From Acanthaster planci (Eukaryota; Echinodermata; Asteroidea; Valvatida; Acanthasteridae), in assembly GCF_001949145.1 (NCBI RefSeq), contig NW_019091542.1, forward strand, positions 289,992 to 353,991: 64,000 bases of DNA. Reading direction: 5' to 3'. The notes under the pieces were generated by a model, which saw only the letters and a list, made by a program, of their open reading frames with translations, was not told the DNA's origin and did not search any database. The translations under genes and the position numbers were made by a program. Below, in pieces: positions 24,101 to 37,300 of this stretch; positions within the stretch are counted from its first letter, which is position 1, and each line of letters starts with the position of its first letter.

Positions 24101-24799
24101 ATTTTCTCAAAACCTATGTTTTGCAATCAGATAAGAAAATTGTCTCTTTGTGAAAACTGTGACATGTTTTTCTAAGGTCTTTGTTTTTAACAAAGATTGC
24201 AGAAGACTGTTTTGAAGACTGACTTTGAGTTATCCCTTGTTGGGTGAAGCCCCTAGAGGCCAGATATCTTTACTGACGGATGTGGTCTGTGATTACCATG
24301 GTATCACCAAGGCATCTGTTGTGCAGAACATACGGTGTGTAAAATGCAACCAGATTGGCCACTTTCCTACAATTAGAGAGAAGTAGCAGCCCAGTTTGTT
24401 GTAGACGCTGGCATTGTGTGACAAGCTGTGTCCAAATGTACTCAGCTGTGGCCTGTAATTATGTACTTGTCCATGGGTAGTGGCTTCAGCCACTTCTCAT
24501 GGAGTTGTGTCAACTTCAAGCCACAGCTCAGTGATTCAGACACAACCTTATCCAAAAGTGAGAACTCGCAGCGCTTTTTATTCACCTTTCATTCACCAAA
24601 TGTTTTTGCAATACATTTTAAGCTCTTTTACTTATTGGGTCCTTCACAGGATTTAATTGGTGGTGCTGATTCTGATGACAGTCCCCTCACCCCTAGGAAG
24701 CCTACTAGGTACAGAGGACATGGTCATGGCATGAAGAAAGAGAGGACATCTCAAGATCCTGCAAGAAGCCAAAAACGGTCATGGGCAGCAGCAGTATGA
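20276..24799 (+). CDS. unrecognised spliced gene, partial exon model
   Basis: Exon-like segments with GT-AG borders and compatible phase: 20523-20591 (23 codons, Lys-rich, ends MKRMKVWYK), 23030-23086 (19 codons, acidic; only this phase is open) and a terminal segment 24650-24799 (DLIGGADSDDSPLTPRKPTR, then Gly/His/Arg/Lys-rich, ending SWAAAV and stop). All three are phase 0, so they can be joined directly. Exon-like cassettes at 20.27-21.14 kb end in the same phase and may be alternative upstream exons. The predicted tail is acidic and then strongly basic, possibly nuclear. The start codon and any N-terminal exons are not found; 20276 is the first ATG of the first cassette. Product unknown. 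A pseudogene or non-coding transcript is also possible. Confidence 0.4.
21580..22140 (+). repeat. repeated GGGATC-TATATCCC hairpin motif
   Basis: The motif ACTATGGGATCTGCTATATC followed by CC, with slight variants, occurs at about 21584, 21626, 21670 and 22092. Each copy can fold on its GGGAT / ATCCC arms, and each is followed by a C(T/C)ATGTCC-like or CGATGTC-like tail. The function and family are unknown. Confidence 0.6.
22141..22590 (+). repeat. GC-rich, CpG-containing island of probable transposon origin
   Basis: This block is clearly richer in GC and CpG than its surroundings. It directly follows the last copy of the hairpin motif. Open frames on both strands are short and unrecognised. 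It may be the 5' region of a retrotransposon or a small CpG island. No RNA gene signature was found. Confidence 0.4.
23518..24170. mobile_element. candidate inverted-repeat element
   Basis: The left end contains CAGTTTTCACAAAATGAGAC followed by AATTT (from 23524). The right end, on the other strand, contains ACAGTTTTCACAAAGAGACA followed by ATTTT (from about 24163 leftwards). The interior has several diverged GAAGAGACAATTTTG-like copies. No transposase is present. Boundaries and target duplications are not resolved. Confidence 0.45.
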
Positions 24800-25060
24800 C
24801 AGTGTGATGCACTGGATCCAAACCTGCTAGACGGAATTGCGATAGGGATTCCTGTGATCATCATTCGTCAAAACATTTGATGTTAGAGATGACAGTTCTA
24901 GATGCAAAGTGTGATTTATACCCATAAGTGAAGAAACCTGACATGTGCAATTTGCCTCTTGGGAAATTTCTCATTTCCTTGAAATCTTGCCTTTTACGAT
25001 GCCTTTGACAGGCTTTTGCCTTGAAGTCATTTTATGTAGTGCAACTGTAGACTTGCACAT
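24800..25060 (+). other. 3' flank of the unrecognised plus-strand gene
   Basis: If the 24650-24799 segment is a terminal exon, this is the start of its 3' UTR. A canonical AATAAA lies far downstream at 25868-25873. No other feature is seen. Confidence 0.3.
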
Positions 25061-26642
25061 TTAAATGCAATTTTAATTTATCAGGTATGATATTTCTTTG
25101 AAACAATTGGTATATTTTTTGCATTTAAACAATCAATTCATTTAGTAAAAGTCCATTTTTAATAAGATTTCAGTTGAACAGCAAGTCTAACACCTTGTAA
25201 TTTGAGTTTAAAGATTTTGATGACAATTGCATCAAAACTAGATTCAAATATCAAAAAACCTGAATTTTATCTTTGAAGTACATTTCTGAGCTCTTTTAAA
25301 AGAAGTCCACTTTTGTCAAAATTTTATATTGCAAGGCTAACTAAAATACCTTGAATTTTTTCAATTTTTGGGTTAGATTTTAAAAATGGTAATAACTGCA
25401 TCAAATAATAAGAAGCGCTGTCAGGAAACATGAAATTTATTTTGAAATATGTATTTCTGAGATCTTTTAGAAAGTCATTTTGGAAGAATATATCCATATT
25501 AAGAGTTTTCCATACTTTGGTTTTTGCCAATTATCTGTTTACAGAAATGTCCATTGTACTCAATTTTACTACTGCAGGTGCCATCTCTGCTAGTTAATCA
25601 AAACACTCGCTGGAGGTCACACACAACAAACAAACTCCAACTTCTTTTGATATTGTACATGTAGTTCGTGATTGGGTAGGCACATTATCTGAGGTTTTAT
25701 TTTAAGTTCTTTATTTTAAAATTCTTGTAGTTGTGGATCCCAGTCCTTCTGCTCACCGAGTTGAATTGTTTACTTGAAATATGTGTGTTATATGTATCCG
25801 TCTAGATCACATGGGCTGCACAGCATGCTTGTTCCATTTTACAGGCCCGGGTACCAGACTTGCAGACAATAAATCAGCAGAAACAGAGTGCTGACTTTCG
25901 GTTCAGTTTCCTTTGTGGTGTTGCAAACCTACCACCCATTTGCTCTCCAACCCCCCCCCCAACCTGTGTGTCTTCTTTTCAGTGCCCTGGATTGAGGAAG
26001 TCTACCTGCTGGGCATGAATCCAACCCCACAGCTACCTTCGCACAAGGCTAATCCCTTGTTATTGCAATTTTGGGTGAAAATTTGAAAATGGTCTGAATT
26101 GTAGCTTGGAACAAATTTTTTGAGCCATTTTTAGGAAAAGTTGAGTTTTGACAAAATTTAATTAAATTCCAGGCTAACCCCTTGCTGTTTTTCAACTTCG
26201 AGTGAAAATTTTAAAAAATGGTCAAAATTGCATTCAAATTATTAAGAAGTGTCAGAGAACCTACAATTTTGTTGAAATGCATTTCTGAATTCTTGTCCAT
26301 TCATGATGAAATTTTAATGAAAATGCAAGGCTAACATCTTGCAGATTTCTCAGCTTTTGGTGAAATTTGAAACTGTTCGTTATTGCATCAAAATAGTACA
26401 GAAGTTTAACAAACCCTGGAATTCATCTCTAAATACAGTTCTGAGTTCTTTACAAAAAATTATCTTTTACATCTATCAGTCATCAGGATCTCAGTTTTGC
26501 TTTCGTCAAAATTTTAATAACTAAAACTTTGGCCAAAATTTGACTTTTCTCCAAATTACCCAGAAATCATTTTTCAATGAATAGAAGTCTGTTTTTATCA
26601 TCTATCAGGCATCAGGATCTTCATTTTGTTGAAAATGCTATG
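25061..26642 (+). repeat. divergent AT-rich tandem repeat array left of the gap
   Basis: Units of roughly 160-170 bases recur. Their landmarks are CAAGGCTAACACCTTG, TTTTTCAATTTTTGGTG, AAAATGGTCAAAATTGCATC, AGAAGTGTCAGGAAAC and TTTCTGAGTTCTTTT. Copies are diverged by substitutions and indels. A non-repetitive stretch at about 25550-26030 interrupts the array and carries the AATAAA at 25868. Confidence 0.65.
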
Positions 26643-27511
26643 NNNNNNNNNNNNNNNNNNNNNNNNNNNNNNNNNNNNNNNNNNNNNNNNNNNNNNNNNN
26701 NNNNNNNNNNNNNNNNNNNNNNNNNNNNNNNNNNNNNNNNNNNNNNNNNNNNNNNNNNNNNNNNNNNNNNNNNNNNNNNNNNNNNNNNNNNNNNNNNNNN
26801 NNNNNNNNNNNNNNNNNNNNNNNNNNNNNNNNNNNNNNNNNNNNNNNNNNNNNNNNNNNNNNNNNNNNNNNNNNNNNNNNNNNNNNNNNNNNNNNNNNNN
26901 NNNNNNNNNNNNNNNNNNNNNNNNNNNNNNNNNNNNNNNNNNNNNNNNNNNNNNNNNNNNNNNNNNNNNNNNNNNNNNNNNNNNNNNNNNNNNNNNNNNN
27001 NNNNNNNNNNNNNNNNNNNNNNNNNNNNNNNNNNNNNNNNNNNNNNNNNNNNNNNNNNNNNNNNNNNNNNNNNNNNNNNNNNNNNNNNNNNNNNNNNNNN
27101 NNNNNNNNNNNNNNNNNNNNNNNNNNNNNNNNNNNNNNNNNNNNNNNNNNNNNNNNNNNNNNNNNNNNNNNNNNNNNNNNNNNNNNNNNNNNNNNNNNNN
27201 NNNNNNNNNNNNNNNNNNNNNNNNNNNNNNNNNNNNNNNNNNNNNNNNNNNNNNNNNNNNNNNNNNNNNNNNNNNNNNNNNNNNNNNNNNNNNNNNNNNN
27301 NNNNNNNNNNNNNNNNNNNNNNNNNNNNNNNNNNNNNNNNNNNNNNNNNNNNNNNNNNNNNNNNNNNNNNNNNNNNNNNNNNNNNNNNNNNNNNNNNNNN
27401 NNNNNNNNNNNNNNNNNNNNNNNNNNNNNNNNNNNNNNNNNNNNNNNNNNNNNNNNNNNNNNNNNNNNNNNNNNNNNNNNNNNNNNNNNNNNNNNNNNNN
27501 NNNNNNNNNNN
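26643..27511. other. assembly gap (869 N)
   Basis: Unsequenced bases. The same 24-base sequence (starting CAGAAATCATTTTTCAATGA) lies just left (26561-26584) and just right (27520-27543) of the gap, so the missing DNA is probably more of the tandem repeat and its true length is uncertain. Confidence 0.98.
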
Positions 27512-28064
27512 AAATCACTCAGAAATCATTTTTCAATGAATAGAGATCACTTCTGGATGAATAGAAGTCAATTTTGTTGGATGAAATTTTAAATAAAACG
27601 CACGTGTAGTGAGGTCCCACATGACGAAACTGAGGATACAATTTTCCGATTTTGTCAAAGTGGTGTAATAACTTTGACTTATTTTATTAAGTATCTCGGT
27701 TTTAGGAGCAGATCTAGAAGAAAATTCACAGGCAAAATTCAGTACTGACTGAAATTAAAATACTGCTTTGCCAGTGATCAATCGAATGCAGTGTTTTCAC
27801 GTGGTTGGTAGAATTACACAAGAAATTTTCATCTCAATGTGCACAAACTCAGCTCACAGTATCTTTGCATAGAGTTCCTCATGTTTAAATGTGTCTTTTA
27901 ACACTTAGGGGCAATGACTACAGAGAAAAATGTTTTTTAGAATATTTCTAAAGTCCATTTTGAATTCAAACATAACCCTTGGACAAAACTTTGTATCTTT
28001 TGAGAAGTCTACAATGCAGCATATTGAGTGACATAAATGATAGATGAAACTTGCGATTACTTGT

Positions 28065-31000
28065 TGCTTTTAGTGTCCGGTTTTATTCATATTAACACCT
28101 TGTAGAGATCTGCGTATGCATGGTACACACATAATTTCGGCAGTAATAACATAAGATTAAGTTTTTCATACAGAATAGTATAACAAATTTCAATGTCAAT
28201 GTTATTTTCTGCCTAAAAACAACTACAAACACTTTGAAACTGCAACAGTGAGGGCCTACTAAAAAGTGGAAAGAGCTTTTAACGTTGTTTCCAAAAATCC
28301 TATTTTCTTTTCCTTCAACATCACATCAACAGCATGCAATCAGTTGTTAGACTTTGACAAAAACCAAAACTGACTCAGAAGTTCCGAACTTCCCAGTTTC
28401 TTAAATTGGTCCTTATAGTGAGTCAAGACTGTGCACACTTCGGACAAAGTCACATCTTCACAATTCCTTCCAATCAAATCCACAGATTTTAAAGTGTAGC
28501 TGCTGGTTCTGAGTGTGTTCCACATACATAAATTTTCTTAAAAATTCTGCAAGGATCAAAACACTGAGCCTTCAGGTTTCAAAGGAAACAAGAAGCCAAT
28601 TTCTCTGCTGTCCTTTACAATTAAGACCAAATCAGCATCAATAAATAAACTGACAACGATCGTGTTCAATCAATCAACATTATTACAATAAGATATCTTA
28701 GTTCAGGGTACCACACATTATGCTATACAAAACTGTTGCGAGCCGCATCCAAAATGAAAGGATGAGGCTGGCACAAACATGCAGTTCCATCATCATAAGA
28801 AGCCCCAGCTGCTAGCAAGCGGCTTCCTTATGGCTACATGTTCTACTCCTGGATGGAACCCCTCGAGTCTAAATGCAGCCTAAAATTGGCTCTTCTTTTG
28901 GCAAAAAACAAACAAAATTAAATTACAAAAATATTCCAAGGCAAACTATCTCTACATACACGGATTTCTGCCTCCAGTACCAGTGTGTGTGATTATATTA
29001 TTTATATCTACAAAGCAACAAGAACAAGTGGCAAGCAATCGTTTCTATGAGACTGAGCGACTCAATTGCAAAACAGATAAAAAGCTGGACCATGAACAGT
29101 CCTCGTAACCAAAGTCGTCATTCCATCAGAATCCTGTCAGGTTATTGGCAACAATGTGAGTCAAGCATTGGGCAATTTCACTGATAAGGCCACTGTGTTG
29201 TTTGTGATAAACTTTATCACAAACACATTTCATTTGTACAAGTTGGTCGATCTCTGCCACCTTAATCCAAATGCATCACTTCCATTCTGAGCCCATTTCA
29301 CCAGAAAAATACATTTGATGCAATGAAGGAACTACTGAGTACAAACCGTTTTAAACGGCCCATGACCCTTCTAATGGTTATCCATAATTTTAAAAATGGA
29401 AAATAAAATTCAAACAGGCGGGATTATGTAAAAATTATTGACTAAACATTTGCAAGAGTTTTTTTAAACAATGGCAAGTACGTGTACGCAGACAGGAAAC
29501 CTGTATAAAGATTACACCTAAAACCAACAAAGCAACAAAGTCCAAAAATAAAGTGATTTTTCCACTTGTAAAAAGGAAAAAAGAATAATTACAACATTTA
29601 CTGGACAACATAAATTTCTAGTGAAAACATTTAAAGGGATTATTACATTAAATAAAATTCAAAACAGAAAACTTGACATTTTTCAAATGAACAGTTGGTG
29701 TCCTCAGAAACAAAATCATTCAACACAAAACCTTTTGGTTGGAATGTATATGATTCTGCTTAATTTCTGTTAAAATAGCCAGTGTTTCAGAAATGCAATT
29801 CACTAGAAAAGAAGTTCTGCTACATTTCATGTATTTTTTTGAAAAAGCTAAATCTGAGATAGGAAAAGCAGAATGTGATAAAAATTGAATTTCAGACAAG
29901 ATAACGAGCTGTTTCCTTGGAAACTGGAATTGTAAAATGTAAAAAAAGGAGGGTTTCAACAAAATTCTTACGGGTAAAAGTTTCTTTTTGGTAAAAACAA
30001 CTAAATGTCAATCTACAAATTTCAGCAGAACTACCCAAAACCACAAGGACAGCCCTGGCATAAATAGCAACAAAAACTTTGAGCCATGGCAAAAAAGGCA
30101 ACTTGCTAAACACAATTGTCATTGAATGACTTCTACAGATGGAGCTACCATGGCCAAAATGCTGTGATGCAATGCATTATGGGTTGGATGGAGACTACTT
30201 ATCCCATCATGCAACTGGGCGAGGATACTTTCACCTCTGCTAGATAGCTGATGTGTGTCCTTGTTTTCCTTGAAGCACTAGCGATGACCGGGAGGGTGGA
30301 CCCACTTTTGGCAGCCCCTATAATGGGGCAAAACTTAATGGATCAATCTGTTAATGGCTGACGCCCGATGGTCTCAGAACTGCCCCCTTCCCAAATTGAA
30401 ACTCAAAACAACTTGAAATCAAAACAATGACGGGTCCCACAACGAGATTCAGCCAAGATAGCTGCATCCAATAGATGAAATTAAGGCAATGCCCAAATGA
30501 ACTGGTTATGGCTGAGATTAGTACACAAGTCTATGGGAAGAAGCCACATCCACTAGCTCATGGCTTCCACGGATGTATGGCTTATTTCCATCTCATTCAG
30601 GCTAAAAACACATAAAATTGAAATAAAATCTAAATAGAAGTATAGCAACTACATGTATTTTCCATGTTACTATATGTACCAGCTAAGAATAGACAAAGCT
30701 GAACTAACACATACGTGTAGGCGTAATGTAATTGCTCAACTCCAGCATTGTACAAAAATACACCAACAATTCTGCATTGTCTTCGTACTGTGCCCGATAT
30801 TTCAAACTATGTTATACTCTTAACATATATCTACAAAGCAAGTTGCTATGTTCAGAATTATCCTTGGTCTATGTACAGGACACCTTCCTTGATTTTTCTG
30901 TGATAACTAACATGTAGTTCTTGATGAAGTTTTGCATATATGCAAATTATTAACAAGTACTTAGTGAAGAAATGCTCGGTATAAATTTCATTTTACACAC

Positions 31001-31396
31001 CTCAATGCAGTACATTCGGTTTTTTTTTACACAGATGGCACTCATCAATGACATAAATTTCAAAGAAGTGACAGAGGTATGTACAAGTAAGACAGATCCC
31101 CAAAATGGAGAACACAGACCAAACATCTGATTCAGATATGACCTACGACCCAACAGGCTAAATATACATTTTGGAAAAACTGGTACTTTTGAGTTTTATA
31201 GGGAAAGAGCAGAAATTAGTTCAAATTGATGAGAGCAGGTGACCAGTTACAAGCAATATACAAGACATGGCACTTAGACTGGTAACCGTTTCATGCTTAA
31301 CTATTCTAGTACCTCTGTTTCCGTGAGTCTGTACTGAGCAATTCTGTGAGCATTGGACTGAGTGACACGGCACCCCTTCAGCTCTGCTTGGGATGC
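28065..31396 (-). other. probable long 3' UTR of the BCAP/BANK-family gene
   Basis: Between the minus-strand stop codon (31397-31399) and 28082 I find no gene. The first canonical minus-strand AATAAA after the stop (plus-strand TTTATT at 28082-28087) gives a 3' UTR of about 3.3 kb. No competing exons or ORFs of note were seen. The extent is an inference. Confidence 0.3.
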
Positions 31397-34300
31397 CTAT
31401 CTTTGTGGTGTCCTGGGCTTGGGAATGGGCCTCTTCTGAGGGGCTTGCCTGGGAAGAACTTGAGGGTATTTGGATGCTGGTGATGAGCTGTCCACATAGC
31501 GAGCCCCGTGACTAGGAGAGATAGGGCATGTGGCCTCTGGTGGTCTGAAAATAAAAGGACAATAGAGGGGAGAACAAAGTTAGCGACGAACTAAGGCAAC
31601 CAAGACTTCTTACTTGGTATTAAAGGTCTACATACTGCAAGCAATCTTCCCTTACGGCACTTTTATCATTCTGCTGTAAAATATGAATGCATGTCAAAAA
31701 GTTTTGCAGAAATACTCAGCAAAGTAGGATGAAACACTAACTGATTTTGTTACAAGTTCTCAACTATCAAGGGATAAGCTTGGAAATTGGAGGTTTCAGT
31801 GGATATAAGACCTCAGTCCGATTTCTTGAGTTACATCGTCTAACCTGATGCCATTGCTCTCAATTAAAATATGTAACACACAACAGCATCTTGCTCCAAT
31901 GTCTGAAAAAGATTTAGAGCTTTCGACAATTTACCTGTGGTTATAAAATATATCTTTTTAACCCTGCCCCCAAAAAAGTTATACATGTCTGAAGAGTCTT
32001 GTAGACAAATCCGTCACAAGGCCATTCGTGCATGAATCAAAATCAGATCATAACGCTCGTCACATGAGATGAGGTAATGCCTATTAAAGGTCAACTGATT
32101 TGATTGTGACGGGAACAAAAAGTAAGATGAAGCTCCATCAGCGATCACTTGGTAACCACCAATTTTGCCCGGTATCAAGCATATATCTTATGCGCAGGTT
32201 GTATGAAATCATAATTCACAAACATTGATAAACAGTCTCTGAACAAACTCAGACCCGACTTCCAATTCCAGTTCCTAGTAGAAGAGTCGTCTACCTTTCT
32301 GGAACCAACTCCGTTGGTGGGGGTGGAGGGGGTAACTCCGGGAGGTCTCCCGGTGTGGGGTCATCAAAGTCCAAGTAGGCAGACTGTTCATCCTGGGAAG
32401 GGGTGGGGGGCTGGAAGTGACCGTACGGTGGAGACGGTTTGGGGAGATTCTGCAGAGAGGAGGGCAAAGAACTTGGCTTGGCAGGTGAGGCGCGGCTGGG
32501 AACCGGTGGCATGGTCTTAGGAGCAATGTTGGACAGCTGGTCATAAGCTGCCGAAATTCTCTTCTGTCGTGAGAGGAGAAAACACAATGACGCTGTCAAG
32601 CACAAGCAAGTTAGGGCGTGAAGCTTTTGCTTAGATACATAAGAGAGTGCATCAATACGCTGTTCTCGATGGATAAGAAGGGCACAAAGGAACTAGTCCA
32701 TTCCAGAGATGGTCGTCGCTATGCAAAAGCTTGCCCAGAATTACAAGTCATACCAACAGTGTCTTTAAGTCTGGGGAATTCAAATTATGTTCACGTGCAA
32801 TTAGATAACTCAGTGTACCAGATTTTATTTAAATTTAACTTGCAAAAGACTTATTGCAAAAAATTTATGTTGGACTCGTAAAATGAGACTTTGAATGTTT
32901 TTCCTGGTTTCTCTTTACTTGGCAACTGATTTGATGGGAGCTAAATTCAAAAGTAAAACAACTGTCATATTTTCGTCATGGCAACGAGCATTACCAATTG
33001 ATTATCCACTGTGCTGAAATTTTCATGATGAATGACACCCTTTACTCACGATTCTATCTTGCTGAGTCACGGGCATTTCATGCACTCTCCTCATCACAGG
33101 CGCAATAGAGGAGGTTGGTTGCGAGGTGGGTGAGTACTTCTCCTGGTCGGGCTCCTAGTAGGAAACAAGACAAGGCAATAAATAATACAAAACATACTTC
33201 AACCTGAACCTCGTGCACACTGTGACTTTCACAGTGTGCGAGAGCACAAGCTTACACATAAACAGCACATAATGGCTTGACCTGCATGAAACATCATGAG
33301 ATCATGTTGTTTAATTTGGTGCATCCTTCCAGCTAGAAAACCTGTAACTTCAACCTATAAGTATACTATTCATACTTAATCAGGGTTCCCGCAGAAATCT
33401 GAAAACTGAATTCCATGGCTTTTCAAGGACTTTCTGGGATTATAATTGACAATTTCTATGTGAACTGGAAAACTACCAAAGCCACCATTATGGAGTGACA
33501 AGGATAGCCTGTAATAAATTTATCAATATTCCATTATCTCATCACAAACGGCACATCAAATATAACCCTTGCATGATCTGTTTTTCCTCTAACAACTGGA
33601 TTCCTCAACATTCTATTTGTTTCTAATTCTCAGCGACTTTCAGGAACAACTCTTTTTCCAGGATTTTCCACGACTATGGGAATCCTACTTATATCTTTTT
33701 AAATTCCTTGCTATTTATACTACAACTCACGTCTGGAGCCGAGTTGTACTGACTATCTCGACTGCCGTGGGAATCTAGACCTGCATGAGCCAAATTAAAA
33801 AGAAAAAATGAAGCATATATCAAAAGAAATGCTACATGTAAACCATGGGTTTGTTATGGCATTTTTCACTGTGGTGGCCATGCGCAATTATTTCATTGTA
33901 CCCCCAGAAATTTTCACTAAGAATTTATGAACATGCCCCAGTTCCCCAAACTCAACTGCAACGTTCTTGTAAATTGAATTAAGGCCCTGTCTAATTATAC
34001 TTTCACTCCAGAATCTATTAAAATAGCAACTTCACGAGTTGGACGTCAAGTGGATGGAGTGAAGTACGTTTTCTCTAAGCAATTCATCTCACAACTGACG
34101 ACAGCAAACCACAAACAGTTTCCGCAACACAAAAATAGCTGGCAACAACTTAGGACTTCTTTACACTCAAACTAAATGCTATCAGGTCTTACTCACTTGT
34201 GGTGCTTGACGGTCGATTTGTACCCGAGAACTAAACCAGGAAGAGAAGAAGGAAAAATCAGATGCATATTATTTTCAGTTGCAACTGTAACGAAAAGATA

Positions 34301-37300
34301 CCCACAGAGTACCTCCTAAAGTCTTGGCTGTCCTACAAAAAATGGCCAATACAAACTAATTGATTTTTGCATTGGATTTAATTAGAACAAATTGGGTCCA
34401 ACTGGCAATCAACTGGTGGTCAATTGGTTTCAGTCGGTATGTTTTCTCTTCCATTTGTTTTCCCCCATCAATTGGAGATTTCAAATGGGAATCAAATGGT
34501 TCCAATTGGTTTGCTTCCTCTGTTTGTTTTCCTTCCTCAATCGATTGGAAATTTCAAATTGGACACAATTGGTTCAAATTGGTTAGCTTTCAGCTTGTTT
34601 CCCCCACCAAATGGATTTTTCAAATGGGACTCAACTGGTTTCAATTGGTATTGAAAACTGAGAAAAGATTCAAATTCACTGTTCAAACCAATTGAACCCA
34701 ATTGAATTCCAATTGATTCCAAGCAAAAAAGCAATTGGTTTGGGAATTGGTTATTCAAGTGGTATGTGAATTGGATCCAATGGGGAGGTGAATTGGTCTT
34801 AATAGGTAAATGAATTGTACATTTTCAGTAGGGTGTGCTCATCAAGTATATCTTTAAGAGTAGAAGCAGCCAGTAGCTAACGTCTTCCATGGCTACACAT
34901 GAGACAGCTATTTATAGCCAAGTCTTTCAGACACAGCAATATTAAGCCAAGAAATAGAACACCTCAAAGGCATGTTGCTCAGAGACTAAGGCCTGTACTC
35001 TGATTGGCTGAGAGTATACCCACCTCTGATTGAATAAGTCTCTCCTGAGGTTTCTGAGACAATGGCGGCTGTGAACCTGCACCAAAAGAAAAGTCATCAA
35101 GAGATATATGTAAATGGGGGAACTGAACAGTATCCGTCCTCAGAACCCTTGAAAGTCCATTCAAGTATGCAGAAGACTAGACTTGTTGCAAGTCTTCCCA
35201 TTAAAGCAGAGAGAAGCAGCTAATGTAAGGGATGAAAGCCACACTACCCCCAAACCCAGCACAGACACAAGGAAAATTTAAAATGCAAACAAGCGGAACA
35301 AACAAAGCACTCAAACATGACAGACAAACCCCAACACCCAAACAATAATGTACACAAAGGAAAATGAACAAATGCAATGGAGAACCAAAGACAGACTTAC
35401 ATGAAACTTAAATCATAGCAAAGGACCCCCCTGACAGAAACAAATTTGACATTAAAGAAAAAAACAGAACAAACAAAGACCAAGTATCGGGGCTCACAGA
35501 CCTACAGGATCTAATCAGGAAGTGTAGATTTCCCTTTAAGTCCCACTCCAAGGCAAACTACAAGCCAACATTTTCATGCAAGTTTTTGCGCAAGAGTGGA
35601 TGTAGCCAATTTTTAACAGAATGCGCACAAAAACCTAACTGGTATTATCTGCCAGGCTATAAATTTGTTGGGGTGGTGCCACTGTCCTAAAACAATGATG
35701 ATGGAACAAATTACAAGGCAGTATATGGGGTACTAGCAGAAAGTGGACTACTAAAATGGAAAAGCTGTCTCTCTGCAGCAAAGCAAGCGCATCTATGAAC
35801 ACTGGGCAAGTGCAACCCCCAAGCAAAGCACTTTCTGCCCCCTAAACAACAATCAGCTACCATCCACTTTTGGTCAATTCTGAAACTACATGTACATTCT
35901 AGCAGAAATGTCACAACCACTTCATCGACTCCACCCCCCACACCATCGTGTCCAATGCCCCGCCCTCCCAAGCACACTGATATCCGCTATAACTCCCCTT
36001 TCTGAAACATCCCTCCAACACTTCTCTGAGCGGAATGTCCTACACAAAATAGCCAGTTCACGTACACTGCATGCAACTTTTCATGCACTTCTTTACCTCC
36101 AAGGGCAAGTTCAATCAGCGGCAATTTGTTAACCACTGGTCGATTTTTCCCTGGTTCCTGATATATATTTTGTGCATAGGTTACCAGTCAAAATTGACCA
36201 TCGGTTGACTATTTATTGCTGACTGGACTTGCCCCAACCCGTTCACAGTTGCATCATTTTGGCAAATCAGGATGTTTGCAAAAAATCAAGAAGCTCTGTT
36301 AAGATTTAAGAAATAAGAAATCAAGAAATAGGTTGCTTTCCAGGCGACACCTGCATTAATCATTAAAAATGATTTGAACAGGTATCTAAAGAGGTTGCAG
36401 AATGATCTAAGCCCGCGGCATCGATCATGTTAATGCCAACAATTTGAGTCTGTTAAAGGACGAAAGGCAATAACTGAGGAATTCTAGAACGGAAGTTACA
36501 ACAAAGGCCTGCATCCAACAAAGTTTGAATCAATACTTTTTTCTGACAACATAAGAATCTTTTTGATAACAGAACTTGGATTCAAAGAAATCTTGTAACT
36601 AAAACCTTGACAGCCTCTGCCATATTTTTTTTGGGGGGGGGCAATAGGTCACATTCTCAAACTCTCAGGACTACATCAGTGTCAATTGTTTCATACAAAT
36701 GGTGAATATATTGGGTTGATAAAATTAATGACAAATGAGTAATGTTCTTTATGTCAAGTTATATCCCAATGCAATGTATATCATTGATATGTTTATGTGG
36801 AAGGAACGGTTACCGTAGGTGACTACATATAATATGTGTGAATGAGTGGAACACGCATGGAGACATTCATGCATCTGACTCTACTCTAAAATGAGCCCAA
36901 TCCAGGAAAAAATGATAGCATCTGCAAAATGTGAAGTTCTGCAAAAGTGCTGCTTTTCCCTAACCACTAGATGGAAGTAGAGACAAGCCGAAGGATGGAC
37001 ACAATCTTGTAGTGTCTCTTGCGTGACAGAAAAATCCTTTGAATATGAGTGTTTGAGAGTTCATGTTTAATGGATATCTTGTGCTCCTGTGTGTCCCATT
37101 TCATCTGGTTTTTAATTTTTTGGTGTACCATTGTAAGGGAACTCAGATGCCTTTTTAAGTTGTTTGCAAATGCAACTTTGCATATTTAAGAAAACATGCC
37201 GGATTAAGGCAAAAAAACCTCAGTGTTGCTCGGGTGGGACTCGAACCCGGAACCTCCTGCTTACTAGTGCAGACATCTTAACCACTCGACCACTGAGCTT

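Noticed and set aside
26577-27543. Three open frames of about 305-320 codons
   Set aside because: They consist almost entirely of N bases in the assembly gap.
34360-34695. Overlapping plus-strand frames rich in NWF and QLV
   Set aside because: By-products of the CAATTGG-rich repeat.
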